A DNA stretch of 23,193 nucleotides from Streptosporangiaceae bacterium (GCA_025934635.1 JAICWX010000123.1:1-23193); one strand, 5' to 3'; positions 14,034 through 21,712 are shown, counted from the stretch's first letter. Notes: generated by a model from the letters alone, not told the origin. Program-made: numbers and translations.

Positions 14034-16199
14034 ATGCGCTGGGATAGTCTGCGGCTCGACGAGCCGCCGGAAGCCGAGGTCAGCGACCTGTTCACGGCCG
14101 CCGGGCAGGGGGCCGTCCGCCGGGAAGGAACGCTCCCGCTGATCGAGCGCGGCGCGGTCGCCCGCACCTTTGATACGCCCGGCTTCCGCGGCATGACCTT
14201 TTACGAGGTACAGGCCAGGTCGGTGGTGAACCGGGTACCCGAGGCCTCCCGGATGCCGTTCCGGTGGACCGTCAACCCCTACCGAGGCTGCCAGCATTCG
14301 TGTGTTTACTGCAGCTCTGGTGAGACGCCCATCCTGATGGCGGACGGCCGCACCAAGCCGCTGGCGGAGGTGCGTACCGGCGATGAAATCTACGGCACGG
14401 TGCGCCAGGGCTACTACCGCCGGTACGCGCTGACGACGGTGCTCGCGCACTGGTCCACGGTCAAGCCCGCCTACCGTGTCATCCTGGAGGACGGCACGCG
14501 GCTGATCTCCAGCGGTGATCACCGCTTCCTGACCGAGCGGGGCTGGAAGCACGTGACCGGGACCGGGCAAGGTCCGCTGCAGCGCCCGCACCTGACCGTC
14601 AGCAACAAGCTGATGGGCGTGGGCGGGTTCGCGGAGCCGCCCAAGGAGACCGCCGCCTACCGGCGCGGCTACCTGTGCGGCATGATCCGCGGAGACGGGA
14701 CCATCGGGCACTATCCATGCCGCGATTCCTACGTTCACCGGTTTCGCCTGGCGCTGGCCGATCCGGAAGGACTCGCCAGGACCGCGAGCTACCTCACCCG
14801 CGCGGGCATCGGCTGCAAGGAATTCACCTTCTCCGAAGAGTCGGCCACCCGCCGCCGGGTGATGGCGATCCGCACCGACAGGCGCGATGAGGTCCGGACG
14901 ATCGAATGGCTGATCGGCTGGCCGGACAACCCGTCCGCCGACTGGCGCAAGGGTTTCCTGGCCGGAATCTTCGACGCCGAGGGCAGCTACAGCAGAGGAA
15001 TCCTGCGGATCCCGAACACCGATCCGCGGATTATCAGCCGGACAACGTCCTCGCTGGAGTCGCTCGGCTTCGATTTCGCCGTGGAGCCGCAGAACCGGCC
15101 GAACGGGCTGATCTCCATCCGGTTGCGCGGCGGGCTCCGGCAGGCGCTGAGGTTCTTCCATACCGTTGACCCCGCGATCACCAGGAAGCGCTCCATCGAC
15201 GGCGTGGCCATCAAGAGCGACGCCCGGCTCCGCATCGTGGCCATCGAATCGCTGGGCCTGGACGTGCCGATGTACGACATCACCACCGGCACCGGCGACT
15301 TCATCGCCAACGGGGTGGTCAGCCATAACTGCTTCGCCCGGAACTCCCACACCTACCTGGACATGGACGCGGGCGCCGACTTCAACACGCGGGTCGTGGT
15401 CAAGGTGAACGCGCCCGAGCTGGTCCGCAAGAAGCTGGCCTCGCCGCGCTGGGCGGGCGAGCACATCGCGGTCGGCATGAACGTGGACTGCTACCAGCGG
15501 GCCGAGGGCCGCTACCAGCTGATGCCCGGCATCATCGGCGCGCTCACGGCCGCCGCCAACCCGTTCTCGATCCTGACCAAGGGCACGCTGATCCTGCGCG
15601 ATACCGAGCTGCTGGCCGCGGCGGCCGAGGTCACCGAGGTGGGCCTCAACGTGTCGGCCGGTTTCACCGACAAGGACCTGTGGCGCTCCATCGAGCCGGG
15701 CACCCCGGCGCCGGCCCGGCGGCTGGAGGCGTGCGCCGCGCTGAACGAGCGCGGGCTGCCCTGCGGCGTGCTGATGGGCCCGGTGGTCCCGTTCCTGTCC
15801 GACTCCCCCGCCCAGCTCGACGAGACCGTCCGGCAGATCGCGGCCACCGGCGCCCGGCACGTCGCGCCCATCGTCCTGCACCTGCGGCCGGGCACCCGTG
15901 AGTGGTTCTTCGCCTGGCTCCGGGCCCAGCACCCGGAGCTGGTCGGCCGGTACCTGGAGCTGTACGGCCACGGAGCCTACGCCCCGAAGTCCTACCAGAA
16001 CCGGATCGCCGGGCAGGTCCGCGAGCTGGCGGACAAGTACGGCATCGGCCGTCCCCGCCCGGGTTCCGGGCGGGGCGCCCCGTCCCGCGGTTCCGCCCCG
16101 GTTTCCCAGGCCGTCCCGGCTCCCCCGTCCGGGCCTGCGCGCGAGATCGAGGCGCCGCGCCGGACAGCCGCCCCGCCGGAGCAGCTCACCCTGCTCTAG
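14034..16199 (+). CDS. Intein-containing Rv2578c-family radical SAM protein
   Basis: A 721-residue precursor: a 381-residue radical SAM protein of the Rv2578c (SplB-like) family interrupted by a 340-residue intein. The N-extein starts MRWDSLRLDEPPEAE and carries the first two Fe-S cysteines, C86 and C90, in NPYRGCQHSCVY. The intein occupies residues 93-432. The C-extein resumes with C433 and FARNSHTYLDMD. Splicing therefore restores the CxxxCxxC motif (C86, C90 and C433, which becomes position 93). Downstream family segments include VVVKVNAPELVRKKL, GMNVDCYQRAEGRYQLMPGII, NPFSILTKGTLILRD and HLRPGTREWFFAWL. The C-terminal ~60 residues are Pro/Arg-rich. The substrate of this family is unknown. 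The start follows a leaderless promoter. The stop overlaps the convergent DUF899 gene by four bases. Confidence 0.93.
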   Translation: MRWDSLRLDEPPEAEVSDLFTAAGQGAVRREGTLPLIERGAVARTFDTPGFRGMTFYEVQARSVVNRVPEASRMPFRWTVNPYRGCQHSCVYCSSGETPILMADGRTKPLAEVRTGDEIYGTVRQGYYRRYALTTVLAHWSTVKPAYRVILEDGTRLISSGDHRFLTERGWKHVTGTGQGPLQRPHLTVSNKLMGVGGFAEPPKETAAYRRGYLCGMIRGDGTIGHYPCRDSYVHRFRLALADPEGLARTASYLTRAGIGCKEFTFSEESATRRRVMAIRTDRRDEVRTIEWLIGWPDNPSADWRKGFLAGIFDAEGSYSRGILRIPNTDPRIISRTTSSLESLGFDFAVEPQNRPNGLISIRLRGGLRQALRFFHTVDPAITRKRSIDGVAIKSDARLRIVAIESLGLDVPMYDITTGTGDFIANGVVSHNCFARNSHTYLDMDAGADFNTRVVVKVNAPELVRKKLASPRWAGEHIAVGMNVDCYQRAEGRYQLMPGIIGALTAAANPFSILTKGTLILRDTELLAAAAEVTEVGLNVSAGFTDKDLWRSIEPGTPAPARRLEACAALNERGLPCGVLMGPVVPFLSDSPAQLDETVRQIAATGARHVAPIVLHLRPGTREWFFAWLRAQHPELVGRYLELYGHGAYAPKSYQNRIAGQVRELADKYGIGRPRPGSGRGAPSRGSAPVSQAVPAPPSGPAREIEAPRRTAAPPEQLTLL
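14310..15329 (+). other. Intein with LAGLIDADG homing endonuclease
   Basis: The inserted 340 residues have the hallmarks of a class 1 intein. It starts with Cys (CSSGETPILMADGRTKPL, block A). Block B is SGDHRFLTERGW with the conserved His. The C-terminus is DVPMYDITTGTGDFIANG followed by VVSHN, ending in the His-Asn pair, and Cys follows as the +1 extein residue. Between the splicing blocks are two LAGLIDADG motifs, LCGMIRGDG (precursor 214-222) and LAGIFDAEG (309-317), each with its acidic residue. The endonuclease is therefore probably intact and the intein potentially mobile. The reading frame is uninterrupted and GC content is similar to the host gene. Confidence 0.93.
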
Positions 16200-16942
16200 C
16201 AGCAGCCGCCCGGGCCGCCGTTACCGGCGGCCTCTGCTGCGACCTTTTGCTTCAGCGGGCCCTGGGCCAGCTCGGGGTGGTCGTACTCGTCGTGCCAGTT
16301 CCACCAGTCGTACGGCGCGCTCTGCGGGTAGCCCTCGGGCGAGTCCTCCCAGGTCTCCTGGCGCCCGAGCGCGGTCAGGTCGAGGTAGCTCCAGGTGCTG
16401 CCGAGTGCCTCGTCGCCGCGGTTGTCGGTGAAGTAGGTGCGGAACACCTGGTCGCCGTCGCGGATGAAGGCGTTCGTGCCGTGCCACTGGTCCACGCCGA
16501 AGTCGATGTCCCAGTCGCTGGTGATGGTGTACCAGGGCATCGTCCAGCCCATCCGCTCCTTCAGCCGGGCGATGTCGGCCTGCGGGGCGCGGGAGGCGTA
16601 GGCGAAGGCGGTGTCGCGGGCGTTCAGGTGCACCACGTCGGCGACCTGATCGGCCATCATCGAGCAGCCGTGGCACGCGTGGTCCGGCCAGCCGACCACG
16701 CCGGGCTCGAAGAAGGCCCGGTAGATGACCAGCTGGCGGCGCCCCCCGAACAGGTCCAGCAGGCTCGCCGGGCCGCCAGGGCCGTCGAACGCGTAGGGCT
16801 TGTCCACCGCCAGCCACGGCATGCGCCGGCGCTCGGCGGCCAGCACGTCCCGGGCCCGGGTGAGCTCCTTCTCCTTGACCAGGAGCTGCTCACGCGCCGC
16901 TTCCCATTCCGTCGCCGTCACGACCGGAGGGGTCTTCATCAT
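16196..16942 (-). CDS. DUF899 family thioredoxin-like protein
   Basis: A 248-residue DUF899 protein; the family has a thioredoxin/AhpC-like fold and uncertain function. Segments typical of it are WEAAREQLLVKEKELTRARD near the N-terminus, RRMPW, YRAFFEPGV, the CxxC-type CHGCSMMADQ, and a C-terminal block YDWWNWHDEYD. The CHGC pair suggests redox or metal chemistry. The extreme C-terminus is GGPGGCC, adding two cysteines. ATG 16940-16942 is preceded by AAGGAA; a second ATG follows immediately. It lies 15 bases after the ArsR-type gene and is likely the third gene of an SRPBCC-ArsR-DUF899 operon, a recurrent actinobacterial grouping. Confidence 0.9.
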   Translation of the reverse strand: MMKTPPVVTATEWEAAREQLLVKEKELTRARDVLAAERRRMPWLAVDKPYAFDGPGGPASLLDLFGGRRQLVIYRAFFEPGVVGWPDHACHGCSMMADQVADVVHLNARDTAFAYASRAPQADIARLKERMGWTMPWYTITSDWDIDFGVDQWHGTNAFIRDGDQVFRTYFTDNRGDEALGSTWSYLDLTALGRQETWEDSPEGYPQSAPYDWWNWHDEYDHPELAQGPLKQKVAAEAAGNGGPGGCC

Positions 16943-16957
16943 GGTTCCTTCCCTTCA

Positions 16958-17296
16958 CTAAGTTTTCGTGCTGTCGAGGTGGTCCTTCAGCGCGCCGAGC
17001 GGCCCGTCCCAGTCGCGCGCGAGCGCGGCCAGGAACTGCTGGGCCACCCGCATCGGGGCGGAGCGCAGCCGGTAGCGCACCCGGCGCCGCTCCCCCGGCT
17101 CGGCCGTGACCAGGCCGGCCTCGGCCAGCAGGGCCAGGTGCTTGGCGATGGCCTGCCGCGTGATCGGCAGCCGGGCGGCGAGATCGGTGGCGGTAGCCGG
17201 CCCGCCCGCGGCCAGCGCGGCCAAGATGGCGCGCCGGCTCGGGTCGGCCAGGGCCGCGAAGACCTGCTCGGCGATCGCCTCGGGGTCAGGCGGCAT
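16958..17296 (-). CDS. ArsR family winged-helix repressor
   Basis: A 112-residue ArsR-type regulator from the chosen start MPPDPEAIAEQVFAALADPSRRAILAAL. The winged helix follows, with recognition region TATDLAARLPITRQAIAKHLALLAEAGLV and wing GERRRVRYRL. There is no CVC metal-binding motif in the alpha-3 helix, so it is probably not an arsenic/metal sensor but one of the ArsR proteins paired with SRPBCC partners. ATG 17294-17296 was chosen because upstream in-frame residues are only the antisense-like reading of the SRPBCC tail. It overlaps the SRPBCC gene by 11 bases, so translation is probably coupled. It likely binds the tandem GCAAC/GTTGC sites at 17736-17776 and represses its own operon. 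Confidence 0.88.
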   Translation of the reverse strand: MPPDPEAIAEQVFAALADPSRRAILAALAAGGPATATDLAARLPITRQAIAKHLALLAEAGLVTAEPGERRRVRYRLRSAPMRVAQQFLAALARDWDGPLGALKDHLDSTKT

Positions 17297-17717
17297 CGAG
17301 GTAGGCGGCCAGTTCGCCCAGCTCGCTCGCCCACCCCTGGGTGTTGCCGTCGTACGCCTTGCGGTAGGCATCCTCCGGCAGCTGGGCGAAGCCGCTCTCG
17401 GTGACGGTCAGCCGGGTGCCCGCGCCATCCGGCTCGAGCGTGAACTCGACATAGGTCCGGCGCGGGTCGTCCTCGGGCAGCCCGTAGATGTGCCAGGTGA
17501 ACCCGAAGACCCGCGGTTCCTCCACCCGCTCCACGCGCATGTCGGCGGCGAAGCCATCGGTCCACTTCATCCAGGCCGTCCCCCCGGGCCGCAGGTCGAT
17601 CCCGGCCTCGTTGCCGAACCAGGCGGCCAGCCCCTCGGGCGTGGTGAGCGCCGCCCACACCGCGGCCGGCGGGTGGGCAAGATCCATGGTCCGCTCGATG
17701 CGATCAGGAAAGGCCAT
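17286..17717 (-). CDS. SRPBCC (AHSA1-like) domain protein
   Basis: A 143-residue START/Bet v1-like protein of the AHSA1 (activator of Hsp90 ATPase-like) group, a hydrophobic-ligand-binding fold. Typical segments are IERTMDLAHPPAAVWAALTTPEGLAAWFG at the N-terminus, PGGTAWMKW, VFGFTWH and RTYVEFTLEPDGAGTRLTVTESGF, with the C-terminal helix GWASELGELAAYLD. Size is normal. The start ATG 17715-17717 has GGAGGA four to five bases upstream; an upstream in-frame ATG (17754-17756) overlaps the promoter and is rejected. It is the first gene of the operon with ArsR and DUF899. In similar pairs the two proteins are thought to act together in a stress or ligand response, but the ligand is unknown. Confidence 0.88.
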   Translation of the reverse strand: MAFPDRIERTMDLAHPPAAVWAALTTPEGLAAWFGNEAGIDLRPGGTAWMKWTDGFAADMRVERVEEPRVFGFTWHIYGLPEDDPRRTYVEFTLEPDGAGTRLTVTESGFAQLPEDAYRKAYDGNTQGWASELGELAAYLDAA

Positions 17718-17735
17718 GCCGTCCTCCACTAAATA

Positions 17736-17781
17736 GCAACTGATTGGTTGCCACATTATAGCAACCGTCTGGTTGCGTCAA
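17736..17781 (-). promoter_or_regulatory. SRPBCC-arsR-DUF899 promoter with two operator copies
   Basis: On the minus strand TTGACG (17781 to 17776) and a consensus TATAAT (17760 to 17755) are 15 bases apart. Two copies of GCAACY-N4-GGTTGC flank the -10. The one at 17761-17776 has perfect 6-bp arms and fills the -35/-10 spacer. The other at 17736-17751 has one mismatch and covers the expected transcription start. Their centres are 25 bp apart. This fits steric repression, probably by the operon's own ArsR protein. The short spacer suggests a promoter that is weak or needs distortion. Confidence 0.7.
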
Positions 17782-17994
17782 CATGACGGGCGGGACGGCT
17801 CGGCCTAATGGTGGATGCCGGGCGAAGGCATGCGGAGCGCAGGCGGCGGCACCGGAAGGGAGATCGCGAAGAAACGGGAAATGCCGCGACAGCGACGATA
17901 ATTCAAGATATAACTTGACATGCCGCAGGCATGAGATACATCGTATTTCTTAAGCATATCATCAGACGATTTTTCCAGATGTGAGGAGGATGAC
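17782..17994. promoter_or_regulatory. Divergent intergenic region and MMPL promoter
   Basis: This stretch is noticeably AT-richer than the genes. Two inverted repeats share GGCAT half-sites: ATGCC-N7-GGCAT at 17815-17831 and CATGCC-GCA-GGCATG at 17919-17933. The second sits directly after a consensus -35 TTGACA (17915-17920); TACATC at 17937-17942 is a possible -10 (16-base spacer). A protein bound at 17919-17933 would block this promoter. A strong Shine-Dalgarno GAGGAGGA (17983-17990) precedes GTG 17995. Confidence 0.5.
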
Positions 17995-20235
17995 GTGGCA
18001 CGCGGGACCACGGGGGCGCCCCGTAATGCGCCAGGTCAGGACACGGGGAACACACGGGCTCCGGGGTCGGGGGACCCCGGAGCCCGTGGAGACCAGACGC
18101 GATCAGGCGGAAGCCGCCTGATCGCGTTCGTGTGCGGCCGCCGGACCAAGTACATCGTGGTGGTGTTCTGGATCCTGGTGGTCGCGGCCCTCGGGGGCCT
18201 GGCCGGCAAGCTACAGGGAGCGGAGAAGAACGACGCGTCGGCGTACCTGCCGTCGTCGGCGGAATCCACGCAGGAACTCAACCAGCAGAACCTGTTCCAG
18301 TCCAAGGACCTGAACCCCGCGCTGGTCGTGTACGTGCGCGACAGCGGGGTGACCGCGGCAGACATCCAGAAGGCGGCCGCCGACGCGCGCTACTTCGCCT
18401 CGCTGCCCGCCGTGAACGGCCGGGTCGCGCCGCCGGTGGTGTCGAAGGACCACAAGGCCATCCAGGTCGCCGTCGGCTCCGAACTCGGCTTCAACTCCGA
18501 CATCGGCGGCTTCATCTCGAAGGTCAAGGGCCAGGCCACCAGGGACAGCGCCGGGCTGAACGTCTACGTCGGCGGCCCGGCCGCCAGCGCGGCCGACCAG
18601 ATAAAGATCTTCAAGGGGATCGACTCGACCCTGCTGTACGCCACCTTGGCCGTGGTGATCATCCTGCTCTTGCTGACGTACCGCAGCCCGATCTTGTGGC
18701 TGCTGCCGATCTTGTCGGCGGGCGTGGCGCTGACCGTCGCTCAGGCCGTGATCTACCTGCTCACCCAGCACGCCAGCCTGACCGTCAACGGGCAGAGCGA
18801 GGGGATTCTCGTCGTCCTGGTGATCGGGGCGAGCACGGACTACGCGCTGCTGCTCATCGCCCGGTACCGGGAGGAGCTCCGCCGGCACACCGACCGGCAC
18901 GAGGCGATGGCGGTGGCGCTGCGGCGGGCCGGCCCGGCCATCATCGCCAGCGGCCTGACCGTCGTGGCCGGCATGCTCGTCCTGCTCGCGGCGGAGTCCA
19001 ACGACATCTCCGGGCTGGGCCCGGTGGCCGCGGTCGGGATCGCGGTCGGCCTGATCGCCATGGTCACGCTGCTGCCCGCGGTCCTGGTGATCTTCGGCCG
19101 GTGGATCTTCTGGCCGGTCCGGCCGGGTTACGGGACGCCGGAGCCGACCAGCCGGGGCATCTGGTCCCGGGTCGGCCGGGGCATCAGCCGCCACCCGCGG
19201 ATGGTGTGGGTGGTCACCGCCCTGCTGCTGGCGGCCGGCGCGGCCGGGATGATCGGCTTCAAGTTCGGCACGCTCACCACGGCGCAGGCGTTCCGGGGCA
19301 CTCCCCCGTCCATCTCCGCGCAGAACGTGCTGGCCAGGTACTTCCCGGCCGGCTCGGGCGAGCCGGTGCAGGTCGTCAGCACCGCGTCCGCCGCGGGCCA
19401 GGTCAGGACGGCGCTGGCGGGCACCCCCGGCATCGCCTCGGTCACCCAGCCGGTGACCAAGGACGGCAAGTCCTTCCTCCAGGCCACGATGACGCCGGCG
19501 CCGGACAGCCCGGCGGCGTACACCCTGGTGGACAAGATCCGGACCACCGTGCACGCGATCCCCGGCGCTCAGGCCGAGGTCGGCGGCGGGACCGCGATCC
19601 AGAAGGATGTCGAGAGCGCGGCGACTCACGACCGGAACCTGCTTATCCCGCTGATCCTGGTGGTGGTGTTCATCATCTTGGGCCTGCTGCTGCGGGCACT
19701 GGTGGCGCCGCTCGTGCTCATCGGGACCGTGGTCCTGTCGTTCGGGGCCGCGCTGGGCCTGTCGTCGCTGTTCTTCAAGCACGCGTTCGGCTTCGCGGGC
19801 GCGGATACCGGGATGCCGCTGTTCGTCTTCGTGTTCCTGGTGGCCCTGGGCATCGACTACAACATCTTCCTGATGACCCGGGTGCGGGAGGAGTCGATCA
19901 GGTCCGGGACCCGGCGCGGCGCGCTCACCGGCCTGGCCGCGACCGGCGGCGTCATCACCTCGGCGGGCCTGGTGCTGGCCGGCACCTTCGCCAGCCTGGC
20001 CACGCTGCCGCTGGTGGAGTTCACCGAGATCGGGTTCGCGGTGGCGCTGGGCGTCCTGCTCGATACGCTCATCGTCCGGTCGGTGCTCGTGACCTCGCTC
20101 ACGCTGGATATGGGGCGGCACATCTGGTGGCCGAGCGCGCTGGCGCGTTCCGGCAGGCCAGAGGATCGCCCGGACGCGATCGGGGCGGAGGCTGGGGCCA
20201 ACCCGGAAAGCAGGGCAGTCCGGGACGCCACCTAG
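17995..20235 (+). CDS. MMPL family (RND superfamily) transporter
   Basis: A 746-residue membrane protein with two repeated halves, each one membrane helix, an extracytoplasmic domain and a bundle of helices. The first helix is YIVVVFWILVVAALGGLAG. The proton-relay type Asp-Tyr pairs are D282-Y283 in GASTDYALLLIARYREEL and D621-Y622 in GIDYNIFLMTRVREE. The second half ends ALGVLLDTLIVRSVLVTSL. MMPL proteins export lipids, siderophores or drugs at the cost of the proton gradient; the substrate here is unknown. The first 45 codons encode a Gly/Ala/Arg/Thr-rich segment with weaker codon bias and contain two large perfect hairpins. GTG 17995 is retained for its strong Shine-Dalgarno; GTG 18130, just before the first conserved residues, is the alternative. 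Confidence 0.9.
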   Translation: MARGTTGAPRNAPGQDTGNTRAPGSGDPGARGDQTRSGGSRLIAFVCGRRTKYIVVVFWILVVAALGGLAGKLQGAEKNDASAYLPSSAESTQELNQQNLFQSKDLNPALVVYVRDSGVTAADIQKAAADARYFASLPAVNGRVAPPVVSKDHKAIQVAVGSELGFNSDIGGFISKVKGQATRDSAGLNVYVGGPAASAADQIKIFKGIDSTLLYATLAVVIILLLLTYRSPILWLLPILSAGVALTVAQAVIYLLTQHASLTVNGQSEGILVVLVIGASTDYALLLIARYREELRRHTDRHEAMAVALRRAGPAIIASGLTVVAGMLVLLAAESNDISGLGPVAAVGIAVGLIAMVTLLPAVLVIFGRWIFWPVRPGYGTPEPTSRGIWSRVGRGISRHPRMVWVVTALLLAAGAAGMIGFKFGTLTTAQAFRGTPPSISAQNVLARYFPAGSGEPVQVVSTASAAGQVRTALAGTPGIASVTQPVTKDGKSFLQATMTPAPDSPAAYTLVDKIRTTVHAIPGAQAEVGGGTAIQKDVESAATHDRNLLIPLILVVVFIILGLLLRALVAPLVLIGTVVLSFGAALGLSSLFFKHAFGFAGADTGMPLFVFVFLVALGIDYNIFLMTRVREESIRSGTRRGALTGLAATGGVITSAGLVLAGTFASLATLPLVEFTEIGFAVALGVLLDTLIVRSVLVTSLTLDMGRHIWWPSALARSGRPEDRPDAIGAEAGANPESRAVRDAT
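18053..18127. repeat. Two adjacent perfect hairpins inside the MMPL 5' coding region
   Basis: Hairpin 1: 16-base arms at 18053-18068 and 18073-18088, perfectly complementary, loop GGGG. Hairpin 2: 14-base arms at 18097-18110 and 18114-18127, perfectly complementary, loop AAG. They are eight bases apart. No other pair of hairpins like this is seen inside a coding region of the window. They may be a transcription attenuator, a palindromic insertion or an mRNA stability element. Confidence 0.85.
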
Positions 20236-20246
20236 AATATGGGTTC
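20233..20246 (+). promoter_or_regulatory. Leaderless -10 box overlapping the MMPL stop
   Basis: TAGAAT (20233-20238) includes the MMPL stop codon TAG and lies eight bases before GTG 20247. This fits a leaderless transcript for the small ORF and isochorismate synthase that follow. No clear -35 was identified. Confidence 0.45.
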
Positions 20247-20309
20247 GTGGCGGAGGACCAGGTGACGCAGATGACACGCGGGACTGACTTGGCAGAGTAC
20301 GGGTGCTGA
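20247..20309 (+). CDS. Possible 20-residue leader peptide before isochorismate synthase
   Basis: A short frame starts at GTG 20247 (VAEDQVTQM...) and ends at TGA 20307-20309 with ...LAEYGC. Its last codons overlap the GTG start of isochorismate synthase (20303), so ribosomes ending here could restart on the next gene. A leaderless -10 box precedes it. GGAGGA at 20251-20256 could alternatively serve the in-frame GTG at 20262. The peptide resembles nothing I know and is too short for codon statistics. It may simply be the untranslated leader. Confidence 0.35.
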   Translation: MAEDQVTQMTRGTDLAEYGC

Positions 20310-21598
20310 GCCGTCAGAAGCCTCGCGGGCATCTTGGGACCGGGCGGCTCGCCGTCCGTACCGTCACCGTCCCCGACCCCGGGAACCTGCTCGAACGCCT
20401 CCCCCAGCCAGCCGTGGTCGCCTGGGTGCATCACGGGGCCGGCCTGGCCGGCTGGGGCGAGGCGGTCAGGGTCACGCTGCCGGCCGGGGAGGACAGGTTC
20501 ACCGCCGGGGAGAAATGGCTTCGCTCGGTGTTCGACGCCGCCGACGTCGACGACCAGGTCCGGGTGCGCGGCTCGGGCCCGGTCGCGTTCGGCACCTTCA
20601 CCTTCGACGCGTCCTCCGACGGCTCGGTCCTGATCGTCCCGCGGGTGATCCTCGGGCGGGACGGCCAGGGCCTGGCCTGGCTCACCACGGTGACCGAGCC
20701 CGGTGAGACCCCGCCCTCCGGCTGGCCGGAGGGCGGCGGACCCGCGCTGACCGAGCCAGCGGACCTGGAGTGGAGCGAGGGCAGCCTGCCGGGACCGCGC
20801 TGGAAGCAGGCGGTGGCCGACGCGGTGACCGCGATCAAGGCGGGCAGCCTGCGCAAGGTGGTGCTCGCCCGCGACGTGTTCGCCACCGCCGCCGAGCCCA
20901 TCGACGCGCGGGTCCTGCTGCAGCGGCTGGCCCGGCGCTACCCGGACTGCTTCACGTTCGCCTGCGACGGCATGGTCGGCGCGACCCCCGAGCTGCTCGT
21001 CAGCCGGGACGGCCGGCAGGTGAGCGCGCTGGTGCTCGGCGGCACGCTGCCGCGCGGCGCCGACCCGGCGCAGGACCTCGCGCTGGGCCAGGAACTGCTG
21101 GCCTCGGCCAAGAACCACGAGGAGCACGCCTACGCGGTCGACTCGATCCGCGAGGCACTCGACCCGCTCTGCGAGACGCTGCACGTCGACGCCCGCCCGT
21201 CGCTGCTGAAGTTCCCGAACCTGCAGCACCTCGGCACCCGCGTCCGCGGCACCCTGGCCGCGAGCCCGAACCAGGCCATCCCGCGGTCGGCCCTGGCCCT
21301 GGCCGCCGCCGTGCACCCGCCGGCCGCCGTCTGCGGCACCCCGACCGCCGTCGCGCTCGACCTCATCCGCGAGCTCGAGCACATGGACCGGGAACGGTAC
21401 GCCGGCCCGGTGGGCTGGGTCGACGCCGACGGGAACGGCGAGTGGGGCATCGCCCTGCGCAGCGCGCAGCTCTCCGGGCGCACCGCGCGGCTCTTCGCGG
21501 GATGCGGCATCGTGGCCGCCTCCGAGCCCGCGGCCGAGCTCGCCGAGACCCTGGTGAAGCTCCAGCCCATGCGGGGCGCGCTGGAAGACCGGAGCTGA
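20303..21598 (+). CDS. Isochorismate synthase
   Basis: A 431-residue chorismate-binding enzyme that would convert chorismate to isochorismate, the entry to menaquinone or to salicylate/catechol siderophores. The first ~170 residues form the variable N-terminal part. The catalytic domain starts at WKQAVADAVTAIKAGSLRKVVLARDV, with the general-base Lys at K185. It continues with FACDGMVGATPELLVS, GTLPRG, NHEEHAYAVDSIREAL (about 271-286, magnesium/substrate glutamates), LQHLGTRVRG, HPPAAVCGTP (H338 onward), ELEHMDRERYAGPVGWVD and EWGIALRSAQL, then GCGIV. All catalytic segments appear intact. The start GTG 20303 lacks its own Shine-Dalgarno, and the upstream mini-ORF may couple translation. No other menaquinone gene is in the window; the preceding MMPL gene does not by itself show a siderophore link. 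Confidence 0.9.
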   Translation: MLSRQKPRGHLGTGRLAVRTVTVPDPGNLLERLPQPAVVAWVHHGAGLAGWGEAVRVTLPAGEDRFTAGEKWLRSVFDAADVDDQVRVRGSGPVAFGTFTFDASSDGSVLIVPRVILGRDGQGLAWLTTVTEPGETPPSGWPEGGGPALTEPADLEWSEGSLPGPRWKQAVADAVTAIKAGSLRKVVLARDVFATAAEPIDARVLLQRLARRYPDCFTFACDGMVGATPELLVSRDGRQVSALVLGGTLPRGADPAQDLALGQELLASAKNHEEHAYAVDSIREALDPLCETLHVDARPSLLKFPNLQHLGTRVRGTLAASPNQAIPRSALALAAAVHPPAAVCGTPTAVALDLIRELEHMDRERYAGPVGWVDADGNGEWGIALRSAQLSGRTARLFAGCGIVAASEPAAELAETLVKLQPMRGALEDRS

Positions 21599-21712
21599 CA
21601 CCTGCCCTCGTCCGGCCCGGTGTCTGCTTCACCTCATATCGAGTCTCAACTGCCGCACCCGGTTCGCAGCTCACACTCGTCACAGGGCTGACGCTGATCA
21701 GGTCCCGGCGCA

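Noticed and set aside
14004..15971. Open frame of about 655 codons on the minus strand
   Set aside because: Antisense to the radical SAM/intein gene, whose motifs are unambiguous. The translation has no recognisable domain.
20303..21598. Salicylate or anthranilate synthase instead of isochorismate synthase
   Set aside because: The motif set (KVVLARD, NHEEHAYAVDSIREAL, HPPAAVCGTP) and length fit isochorismate synthase best; no glutaminase partner or lyase gene adjoins. Fine specificity within the family is not proven.
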